From Natronococcus pandeyae (lineage in GTDB: Archaea; Halobacteriota; Halobacteria; Halobacteriales; Natrialbaceae), in NCBI RefSeq assembly GCF_008122205.1, contig NZ_PHNJ01000008.1, positions 124,001 to 188,000 of the forward strand: DNA of 64,000 bases, written 5' to 3'. The notes under the pieces are model-generated. The model had not been told where the DNA came from. It made no database searches and worked only from the letters and a program-made list of their open reading frames with translations. Below are positions 44,211-51,157 of the stretch, one piece after another. Position numbers and translations under genes: made by a program. The first letter of the stretch is position 1, and each line of letters begins with the position of its first letter.

Positions 44211-44564
44211 TCAATACCGGTTCTGGACGTCGTCCATCTCGCACTGGACGCAGCGGTCGTCAGCGAAACAGGCGATACTGTCGTAGGGGCAGTCGTGCGC
44301 TTCGACGTCGACAGAGAGGCGGCGCTTCGCGTGTTCCCATTCGACCTCCCAGTCTTCGATGTCCATCTCGGCGGACGTGAATACGACATCGTCGTCTCGA
44401 TCGACGATCTTTGCGACGGTGACGGAGTGCTGGTGGTCTTTTACAACGTCGATTGCGTCCGGGTACGACGAACACCGGATCTGCTTTGACTCGGCGCTGT
44501 CGTCCAAAAGACGGACTGTAATGGAGCCGTCGACCTCTTCAGTCGGATCTAATCCACCCGCCAT
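44211..44564 (-). CDS. small protein with C-terminal four-Cys zinc-like motif
   Basis: Start at 44564 (MAGGLDPTEEVDGSITVRLL) gives 117 residues. The body is a mixed alpha/beta acidic domain; the end has CPYDSIACFADDRCVQCEMDD (C-x7-C-x5-C-x2-C), a likely zinc site. It lies after the short repeat and upstream of nothing obvious on its strand. I recall nothing similar with a known function; a haloarchaeal conserved hypothetical is likely. Confidence 0.6.
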   Translation of the reverse strand: MAGGLDPTEEVDGSITVRLLDDSAESKQIRCSSYPDAIDVVKDHQHSVTVAKIVDRDDDVVFTSAEMDIEDWEVEWEHAKRRLSVDVEAHDCPYDSIACFADDRCVQCEMDDVQNRY

Positions 44565-44826
44565 ACTCGTCTCATTGGACCGACACCGGAAAAGACCGTG
44601 CTTCGAGAACGATTTCCGCCCCAGGTGCAACGAATTTCGTGTTGTCCAATCGGATATCCGTGAACAGTGCTGTGCTGGGAGTGCTCGAGGCGCATCCGAA
44701 CCGACGAAATCCCGACGTGGCACTCCGACGCGTGAACCGGCGACGAAGCCTCGAGCAGTCCACAACCGTCTCAATTTGCGTCAAGCTATTTTTCCCTCTC
44801 AGGGGCTGCTCGTTCTACGTTCTGGT

Positions 44827-45030
44827 CTATCCATCTACGAGATCGACGACGATTCGAGCGACGTCGTCCTCGAGATTGTAGTACTTCGTCGTCTCGGAGA
44901 AACGCTGCCGAGGGGACGATTCGTCTGTCACGCATCGGATCCACTCGCCGTCATCCTGCTCGAGCACCACCATCTCGACGAACTCCTCGCGTCGTCCGTC
45001 CTGAAGGTTGATGGTAATTTCCCCACGCAT
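44827..45030 (-). CDS. small conserved-looking acidic protein
   Basis: The 67-residue frame reads MRGEITINLQDGRREEFVEM and ends with YYNLEDDVARIVVDLVDG: a compact beta-rich protein with no motif. It uses normal haloarchaeal codons and a clean ATG. Probably an anonymous single-domain protein; no operon partner. Confidence 0.5.
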   Translation of the reverse strand: MRGEITINLQDGRREEFVEMVVLEQDDGEWIRCVTDESSPRQRFSETTKYYNLEDDVARIVVDLVDG

Positions 45031-45409
45031 ACGTTCTCATCAAAATGTTATAGTATCTGTTTTGTGGTTTGCTTGCCGAAACACGGGGAGGACTCCATCA
45101 CCAGGGTACGGCCGTACAAGTGAGAGGATCGCCTCACTCGGTCCGTGACGATCCGTGTGTACGGATACGTCCTCCTCTCGCCAAGTTTTGTACTCGAGCG
45201 GGATCCTCCGGCGAACTAACGGCGTTCGCTGGTCCACAGAACGGTAGTCCATCGCCAAACGGCCGCTGCGGTGTATCTGACGATGTTCGGTCCGCAGTTC
45301 GACGCAATAGCCGGCTGGAAAAGAATCGAAGGAGCAGGAACGAGTTCTCGATTCGTGCGACTGACGCCGCTGCGCTGGCCGAAAATTACGGGCCGGCGCG
45401 AACCGTCTC
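45031..45409. other. intergenic, no supported gene
   Basis: About 380 bases before the end of the repeat-protein gene. I see no ribosome site, RNA or convincing reading frame. A GTCCGTGACGATCCGTGTGTACGGATAC run contains a short imperfect palindrome that may be part of a terminator for the convergent or same-strand neighbours. Confidence 0.4.
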
Positions 45410-46981
45410 TCAGTTCTTCTTTTCCTTTTCTTCTTTCTTGCCGTCCTTGCCCTTCTTTTCGTCTTTCTTGTTGTCCTTCTCGTCGTCTTTACCTTTCTTT
45501 TTGTCCTTCTTGTCACCCGCGCCTTCGCTGACGGCACTCGCGTCGGCCACCTGCACGTTCCTGTTCAGCTGGAAGTTCAACTGCTCCGCCACCGCGTCAC
45601 CGTCGTCGGTAGCGTACGCGATCGCTCCCTGCTGTTCGTTGACGTTCAGTTGCTCGACGAACTGTAGCTGGTCGATTTCGGCGGCGGCCACCTGCTGTGC
45701 ACTCCCGTTCCCGTTCTCGTAGGCGAGCGCCCACGACTCGTCGCCGTTCGTATCCTCCCCGTTCACCACTGCGGTCGCGCTGCAATGGGAGTCTTCGACG
45801 TTCAACCCCTCCGCCGACGCGACCTGCGCGTTGAAGTTCGCCTGGTAGCTCTCCTGTCGAGCCGTCGCGGTGCTCTCGTCGAGTCCGACGGCGATCGCGG
45901 CGTTCTGCAGGCTGATGTTCTCCTGGCCGACGCTCTGGACCTGCGTGATGTCCGCGGACGCTTCCTGGACGTTCGATTGGCTCGAGCCGTCGTCCGTTCG
46001 CTTCATCTTCTCGTCCGAGAGCTCGCCGGTCATGTCCGCGTTGGCGGTAACCTGGTCGGCCGACGTCCAGTCGAAGTTGATCGCGGTGGCGTCGGCGACC
46101 TGTTCGTTGTGGTTGAACTGTGAGCTCACCTGGTACGCCTCCGCGACGCTGCCGTCGCCGACGGCGATCGCGATAGCGACGCCCTGATCGCTGACGTTGA
46201 ACTGCGAGACCTCCTGTGACTGCTCGACCGACGCCTCCGCCTCCTGGTCGTCGGCGTCGCCGATGTTCACCGCGGCGGCCTCGGCGTGCTGGTAGTTCTC
46301 GTTCGTCTGTGCGCTCTGTTGATACGCTTCGGTCTCGCTACCACCTTCGGCGATGGCGACGGCGGTGCTCTGACTGCTGTAGTTGAGCTGGTCGACCTCC
46401 TGGCTCTGCTCGATCGTCGCCTGGGCGAACTGCTCGCTCTGGTAGGTGTCCTCGCTGACGACCCAGCCGTTGAACTCCCGGTACCCAGTCTCCTCGGCGA
46501 AGACGATGTAGGCGTTGCCGACGTTGTTGAACGTCTCGCTGTTCATCTCTTCGTCGACGGCTATCGACTCGGCGCTCCCCTCCTGGGTGTTGCTGTTGTC
46601 CTGGTCGGACTGCTGGACCGCCGCCGCCTCGCCGCCGTCGATAGCGATACTGATGGCGTTGCCCTGTTGATTGACGTTGAGCTGGGACACGTCCTGGTAC
46701 TGGATGACCTGCGCGGCGGACTCCTCCGATCCCGCGGTGATCTCGCCCTCGTGATTGTCGACCCACGAGTCGAGGTCGTCCTCGGACGAATCGGCTCCGA
46801 AGATCAGATACACGTCGTCGCAGCCGACGTCGTGAACCTCACCGTCGTGAGTCTCGTCCGAGTCCGCGTGCGTGGTGCCGGCCGTCGCGCCGAGTGCGCC
46901 GACGCCAAGCCCGGTCGCCGCGATTCCTTTGAGGTAGCCCCGTCGCTTCATTTCGCCGTGATTCTCATGATCTTCTGCCAT
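45410..46981 (-). CDS. Tat-exported protein with five Gln/Asn-ladder repeats and Lys-rich tail
   Basis: The 523-residue protein starts with a Tat-type signal (KRRGYLKGIAATGLGVGALG, residues 12-31). Five related units, about 52-55 residues each (residues 89-140, 186-239, 250-302, 341-395 and 431-485), repeat the pattern V-x-Q-x-N-x3-Q-x2-A-I-A-x-A, a short turn, then A-x-x-Q-x3-Q-x-N-x-N-x-Q-x-A-x-A. The ladder of Gln, Asn and alternating Ala/Val/Ile resembles curlin or beta-solenoid repeats that form extracellular amyloid-like fibres. A different block, VYLIFGADSSEDDLDSW and its echo AYIVFAEETGYREFNGW, precedes two units. Residues 490-523 are almost pure Lys/Asp/Glu with many Lys. Likely secreted, possibly self-assembling; inference. 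Confidence 0.8.
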   Translation of the reverse strand: MAEDHENHGEMKRRGYLKGIAATGLGVGALGATAGTTHADSDETHDGEVHDVGCDDVYLIFGADSSEDDLDSWVDNHEGEITAGSEESAAQVIQYQDVSQLNVNQQGNAISIAIDGGEAAAVQQSDQDNSNTQEGSAESIAVDEEMNSETFNNVGNAYIVFAEETGYREFNGWVVSEDTYQSEQFAQATIEQSQEVDQLNYSSQSTAVAIAEGGSETEAYQQSAQTNENYQHAEAAAVNIGDADDQEAEASVEQSQEVSQFNVSDQGVAIAIAVGDGSVAEAYQVSSQFNHNEQVADATAINFDWTSADQVTANADMTGELSDEKMKRTDDGSSQSNVQEASADITQVQSVGQENISLQNAAIAVGLDESTATARQESYQANFNAQVASAEGLNVEDSHCSATAVVNGEDTNGDESWALAYENGNGSAQQVAAAEIDQLQFVEQLNVNEQQGAIAYATDDGDAVAEQLNFQLNRNVQVADASAVSEGAGDKKDKKKGKDDEKDNKKDEKKGKDGKKEEKEKKN

Positions 46982-47246
46982 GACGTGAGTTAGCAGATTC
47001 GAAGTCAGTACTCTGTTATTGACTGTGTTCCAGCGATAATTATCGGTCTACCGTGTATTTGCAGAATTGAAACCGAACGACAACGACGACAGGAAGTGCA
47101 TTGTCATATGCACGGATCTGTACCAGCAGAGAATCAGATCGAAGACAGGGAGACGGCTATTGGGACGTGAGTGAAGAACGATCCGACGACAGGCGACCTC
47201 GAGTAACCACGCCGCAGTTTGCTGCAGCTGCGGAGGGGGTCAGGTG

Positions 47247-47495
47247 ATGCCCGTCGATAGCTCGTTCACCGGCGTCATCGACGACACGACGGCCGTACTG
47301 CTCCTCGAAGCGGACGGTGACGTCGTCGAACAGCTGGCTGTCGACGTCGAGACGCTCGCGGAAGCGCTGTTCGATTGCCGCGTTTCCGGCGGCGCGCTCG
47401 TCGATCTGGAGTGCGAGCTCGAACGTGAACGAGCGCACCGCGAGCGTCCGCGGGAGACGTTCGATCACCTCTCGAGGCGACCGAGCGAACGATAG
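47247..47495 (+). CDS. DUF3006-like small protein
   Basis: The ATG at 47247 (MPVDSSFTGVIDDTTAVLLL), with GGAGGGGG just before it, gives 82 residues. It has a beta-barrel-like start, GVIDDTTAVLLLEADGDVVEQLAVDVE, and ends FDHLSRRPSER, resembling DUF3006 proteins from haloarchaea as I recall them (DRIVDGLAVLLLE..., ending with RFDRLSRRPP). The reverse-strand frame at 47157-47468 overlaps but shows no conserved pattern. Function unknown; cytoplasmic. Confidence 0.6.
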   Translation: MPVDSSFTGVIDDTTAVLLLEADGDVVEQLAVDVETLAEALFDCRVSGGALVDLECELERERAHRERPRETFDHLSRRPSER

Positions 47496-47532
47496 CGACG
47501 ACTCAGTCTCGAAGGGGTGGATCCGGATCTCG

Positions 47533-47584
47533 CTATAGCAACGACTGAAACGAGTTGCACACCGATTTTCAGTGGCTACTGTAG
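47533..47584. mobile_element. 52-bp variant of a CTATAG-ended miniature element
   Basis: This shares both ends with the 86-bp copy at 60279-60364: CTATAG-CAACGACTGAAACGA at the left and TTTCAGTGGCTACTGTAG at the right; the palindromic core (GATCGCAC...GTGCGATC) is missing. Both look like non-autonomous miniature inverted-repeat elements. No transposase is near. Confidence 0.7.
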
Positions 47585-47703
47585 TCTGTGCTCCCAGATC
47601 TCGGCCACCGTCTTATTGATAAGACGATAACTGACGCACCACCCGTCCTGAAATAACAAAGCAAAGCTGAGGTCCTTGCGGCACCGATCGACGAGAACGA
47701 AGA

Positions 47704-47832
47704 ATGAGAATAGGGATTACCACTCGAGCACCCACCCTCGAGGTCGGCTCGCCTCCGTTCGATCCGGATGCCGCTGGCGGGCGCACCGTCGAAATCGACT
47801 GGAGTGACGGGGCGGAGGGCGAAGACCGATGA
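47704..47832 (+). CDS. short ORF coupled to the PH-domain gene, possibly a truncated remnant
   Basis: The 42-residue frame starts MRIGITTRAPTLEVGSPPF and its stop overlaps the next start as ATGA (47829-47832), which suggests translational coupling. PH-domain proteins of this kind are often encoded in pairs, and the acidic tail TVEIDWSDGAEGEDR could be the last part of an upstream partner lost by deletion near the miniature element at 47533-47584. It may equally be a short leader peptide or noise. Confidence 0.35.
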   Translation: MRIGITTRAPTLEVGSPPFDPDAAGGRTVEIDWSDGAEGEDR

Positions 47833-48386
47833 ACGAAATGCAGTCTTCCCACGGGGAACTCGCCGATGCCGACTGGCTCCACCTGACCGACGGCGAGCAG
47901 GTCCGGTGGGCCGGCCGCCCGTCCTGGCTCACCATTGCGTCCTCGATCGCGTTCGGCGTTCTCGTCATGTCGATCGGGATCGCACTCGCAGTCTGGCTCT
48001 CGACGATCGTTCCCGGCACGGGCTTGCCCTCCTGGACGGCCTCCCTCCCGCTGGTGTTGGCCCTGATCGGCGTCGGGAAAGTGGGTTCGGCGTACCTCAA
48101 CTGGATTCGGCTCCTGTACGTGATCACCGACGAGGAGATCTACGTCAAACACGGGCTGATCTCTCGAGACGTCACGCAGATTCGACTCGACAGGGTCCAG
48201 AACACCGGGTACAATCAGTCCGCACTCGAGCGCGCGCTCTCGTTCGGCGACGTCGTCATCTACACCGCCGGGACGTCGACCGAGGACGTCACGTTCCGTA
48301 GCGTTCCGAACCCAGAACGCGTCAAACGAACGCTCACCCACCTCCTGAGCGAGAGTCGATCGCCGCAGCCGAGGGACGATCTCTGA
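47829..48386 (+). CDS. PH domain-containing membrane protein (bPH2/YdbT-like)
   Basis: The 185-residue protein has a short N-terminal segment ending in EQVRWAGRPSWLTIASSI, two hydrophobic segments (about 36-60 and 67-90) and a C-terminal bacterial PH domain: LLYVITDEEIYVKHGLISRDVTQIRLDRVQNTGYNQSALERALSFGDVVIYTAG, with the IRLDRVQN signature. Such proteins sit at the membrane; in bacteria pairs of them (YdbS/YdbT) affect export of proteins or stress response. Position after a possible remnant partner is noted. Confidence 0.85.
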   Translation: MNEMQSSHGELADADWLHLTDGEQVRWAGRPSWLTIASSIAFGVLVMSIGIALAVWLSTIVPGTGLPSWTASLPLVLALIGVGKVGSAYLNWIRLLYVITDEEIYVKHGLISRDVTQIRLDRVQNTGYNQSALERALSFGDVVIYTAGTSTEDVTFRSVPNPERVKRTLTHLLSESRSPQPRDDL

Positions 48387-48575
48387 GGCGCGCCGAGATC
48401 TCGGCATCGACCTCGAAAGCGACCGGTCGACTACCTGCGAATCGCTAGCGGGGCTGACGATCGGGGGAGCGGCTCGGCTGGTACGATCAACAGCTCTGTC
48501 CGACCTCACACAGAACGGCTGATCCGCGTTCAGTTGGGTGAGTGGATCCTATTCGACATCTCACTCGGATGCTCT

Positions 48576-49247
48576 TCAGTCGTGAGAGGAGTCGCCAACG
48601 ATCGTTGGAAGGAGTTTTCGCTGGGCCGACGCGAGGTGTTCCGCGAACGTTGCTCTGTTGATATCGAGAGCCTCGGCGACCTCCCCTGCGGTGGCCCCTC
48701 TCGGACGCTCGAAGTACCCCATCTCGAGTGCCATCTGGAGGACCTCTACCTGCCGGTTTGTGAGGATGTCACGATCGACGTGAACGAGTGTCGACTCCGA
48801 TTTCGACAGTTCCGAGCGGATGATGCGCTCGACCGACATGTCGTTGTATCGCGAGCGAAGCTCCGTGAGGATCGTCCGGATCTCGTCGATCTCGGAGACG
48901 TGGAAGGTAACGAACAGCGTTCCGTCCCGCGCTTCGACGTTCGCGACCGGACAGCCGAACTGTTCGATCGACATGCAGGGACAGTCCTGCCGGTACTGTC
49001 GTTCGAATCGATAAATCTCGCTGGAGGCGTCGGTGAACACCGTTTCGATCGGAACGGAGAGCTCCGTCGGTTCCGAACCCGAATCGTCCGTCGACTCGAG
49101 GACGAACTCTTCGATCGTCCGGTCGGTGTCCGGATCGGGAGACCAGGAGATCGACCGGCTGGTTCCACCAGTCTCCCCCGAGACGTCGGCGACCGGACAC
49201 TCCTGTGGCGCGTTGAACCGGAGCTCGACTCGGATACCCCCACCCAT
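48576..49247 (-). CDS. dmsR: bacterio-opsin-activator-like HTH regulator (DmsR-type)
   Basis: Start at 49247 (MGGGIRVELRFNAPQECPV) gives 223 residues. The N-terminal region carries two CPVA(D/N)V motifs, one as ECPVADV and one in QDCPCMSIEQFGCPVANV, so four cysteines are close to a possible redox or Fe-S site. The C-terminal HTH_10 domain is LTNRQVEVLQMALEMGYFERPRGATAGEVAEALDINRATFAEHL. This is the architecture of the haloarchaeal DmsR/bat-like activators. It diverges from the Mrp-reductase genes and probably switches them on under low oxygen. A 32-bp palindrome sits before its start (49292-49324). Confidence 0.85.
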   Translation of the reverse strand: MGGGIRVELRFNAPQECPVADVSGETGGTSRSISWSPDPDTDRTIEEFVLESTDDSGSEPTELSVPIETVFTDASSEIYRFERQYRQDCPCMSIEQFGCPVANVEARDGTLFVTFHVSEIDEIRTILTELRSRYNDMSVERIIRSELSKSESTLVHVDRDILTNRQVEVLQMALEMGYFERPRGATAGEVAEALDINRATFAEHLASAQRKLLPTIVGDSSHD

Positions 49248-49291
49248 GATCCTCGTTACCAAGTCTGCGGGTGAAAGCGGACTGCAGGCAC

Positions 49292-49324
49292 TTTCAGGGA
49301 TGACCTATATTAGGTGCCCTGAAG
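49292..49324. promoter_or_regulatory. nested palindrome before the dmsR-like gene
   Basis: CTTTCAGGG and CCCTGAAG arms (7-8 bp match) enclose ACCTATATTAGGT, itself a perfect 5-bp inverted repeat with TAT in the centre. It lies 45 bases upstream of the regulator start and about 270 bases before mrp. Its symmetry and AT centre suggest an autoregulatory site or promoter. Confidence 0.55.
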
Positions 49325-49380
49325 CTGACACTCAGCGATCGTGATCGTTCCCACCCGGATCGCCAACGCTCACGACCCTA

Positions 49381-49395
49381 TATAAACACCCACAG
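49381..49395 (+). promoter_or_regulatory. TATA-centred motif before mrp, shared with dmsA promoter
   Basis: TATAAACACCCACAG occurs here; TATAAACTCCCACAG occurs at 50862-50876. The two sites match at 14 of 15 bases, including sequence just beyond the TATA box, with ACCC about ten bases upstream in both. Transcription would start near 49410 and leave a leader of about 180 bases before mrp, long for a haloarchaeon. Confidence 0.65.
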
Positions 49396-49591
49396 CTCTG
49401 TGCGAGAGGGGGTTTCCTCTCGAGTCACGGACTAGCAGCCGATGAACCCATCGAGGAGAACCCACCCGTCGAAGACCGTCCGCGGTTCATCACGAACCGA
49501 CGAGCGAGAATCGTCGACCAGTCTCGCGCGAACCGAACCACGTCGACCGTCAGTTGACGCCACTCCGAGAGAGTTCTGGACCCCGTAAACG

Positions 49592-50839
49592 ATGACCGCA
49601 GATCCCACAGCTCACGGTACCGGCACGTTCAGGGCCATCGAACTGCCCGACGGAACCGATCCAGTGTCGAAAGGAATCATACGGGCAATCGACAGGAGCG
49701 CCGGAACGGTGACCGTCGAAGTCGCCATCGACGGTCTCGGCGAGTCCCTCGCCGAGCGTATCGTCGAACAGATCCGCGGCGCCGCACTCACGCTCCCGGA
49801 GGCGGAACGCGTTCGAATCCTGCCGGCTCGGCACGAGGACAAAGACGTCGAGTTAGCTGCAGTCGAGCACGTGATCGCCGTCGCGAGTGCGAAAGGCGGA
49901 GTCGGGAAGACAACCGTCTCAGTCGCGCTCGCGCGGACGCTCTCGGCTCGAGGCTACGACGTCGGTCTGTTCGACGCGGACATTTACGGTCCGAACGTGC
50001 CACACCTCCTCGAGGACATCGAGGGTCCGGTCCTGACGAACGAACACGGCCAGCCGGTCCCCCTCGAGGGCGAGGACGGACTCGAGGTGCTCAGTCCGGG
50101 CGTCGTCGGTGGCGACCCGCCGACGGCGCGCCGGGGTGCCATCGCCTACGGGGCCGTCGAGAACCTGCTCGGACAGGGCGCCTGGACGGATCGTGACGTG
50201 ATGATCATCGACATGCCGGCCGGGTCGGACGACGTAGTCGGGGCGGCGCTGGAACACGTCCCCGTCGACGGGGCCGTCTTCGTGACGACGCCGTTCGACG
50301 CGAGCGTCGACGACACGCGGCGGACGATCGAACTGTTCGAAGAGCGGGGAGTGACCCCGGTCGCGGCGGTCGTGAACATGAACAGCTTCGCGTGTGAGTG
50401 CTGTGGTCACCGAAACACCCTCTTCGAGGACCCGGTCGAGTTCGACGTGCCGGTCGTACACGAACTCCCGTTCGATCGCGACCTCCAGCGCAACCCCGGT
50501 GGCCGACGCGACTACGACGCGTTCGACGACCTCACAACGTCGGTCAGCGGGTTTCTCGAGGAGGTTCTCGGCGCCCTACCGGACGACGCACTCGATCTCA
50601 GGGGGTTACCACGCGACTGCCAGGTTCGACAGTTGAGCGACGAACTGGGAGCCGCGACGCCCGACACTCGTGTTCGGGCTGTCGTCGACGATCCGGCGTC
50701 GGTGTGTGACACGCTCCGGGACGACGTGGGCGACGTTCTCGCCTCGGTGGACCGATCGCAGATCGGCACGACCGGCGCACTGCTCGAGTTGACGCGGGGT
50801 CGGTCGACGGTGTCCGATAGAAAAGCGGCGAGACCCTGA
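49592..50839 (+). CDS. Mrp/NBP35-family P-loop ATPase with a possible TusA-like C-terminus
   Basis: The 415-residue protein has an N-terminal domain of about 90 residues (DUF59-like), then the Mrp ATPase: VIAVASAKGGVGKTTVSVALA (deviant Walker A), VGLFDADIYGPNVPHLL, VMIIDMPAGSDDVVG, VVNMNSFACECCGHRN (CxxC that binds an Fe-S cluster in the Mrp family) and ELPFDRDLQRNPGGR. The last 85 residues include DLRGLPRDCQVRQLSDEL, like the start of TusA sulfur carriers but with RDC rather than CPxP. Mrp proteins carry Fe-S clusters to apoproteins; here it probably matures the reductase Fe-S subunits in the adjacent genes. Promoter at 49381. Confidence 0.88.
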   Translation: MTADPTAHGTGTFRAIELPDGTDPVSKGIIRAIDRSAGTVTVEVAIDGLGESLAERIVEQIRGAALTLPEAERVRILPARHEDKDVELAAVEHVIAVASAKGGVGKTTVSVALARTLSARGYDVGLFDADIYGPNVPHLLEDIEGPVLTNEHGQPVPLEGEDGLEVLSPGVVGGDPPTARRGAIAYGAVENLLGQGAWTDRDVMIIDMPAGSDDVVGAALEHVPVDGAVFVTTPFDASVDDTRRTIELFEERGVTPVAAVVNMNSFACECCGHRNTLFEDPVEFDVPVVHELPFDRDLQRNPGGRRDYDAFDDLTTSVSGFLEEVLGALPDDALDLRGLPRDCQVRQLSDELGAATPDTRVRAVVDDPASVCDTLRDDVGDVLASVDRSQIGTTGALLELTRGRSTVSDRKAARP

Positions 50840-50861
50840 CGCCGGGAATACGATACCCCGT

Positions 50862-50876
50862 TATAAACTCCCACAG
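50862..50876 (+). promoter_or_regulatory. TATA-centred motif before dmsA
   Basis: TATAAACTCCCACAG is nearly identical to the site before mrp. The expected transcript would have a leader of about 260 bases before the dmsA start at 51158. The space contains no other convincing gene; an Arg-rich frame ending just inside dmsA is probably fortuitous. Confidence 0.65.
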
Positions 50877-51157
50877 TCCGGTGGCTGTACGATGTTCTTC
50901 CGGCAAATGGGAGATGCTAACGCATGATTCGGGATACCAGGACGCTCGCTCGAGAGCGGCCACGAAGATGGAACTCGCGATACGGGCCGCAGGTCACCGC
51001 TGCCAGCGGCCGGTGTCGGGAGCGACCGACCGGAAGCGGTCCGGAGCCAACGCACGGGGAGACCAGTCACCACGAACGTCACCAATCATGATACTCGAAC
51101 GATATCCACGGGAGCGAGCACCGAACGTCCGCTATCGTCCGACGAGGGGGTGGTTCC

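Noticed and set aside
49442-49588. 48-residue ORF in the mrp leader
   Set aside because: Very Arg/Ser/Thr-rich with no hydrophobic core; could be a leader peptide but nothing supports translation.
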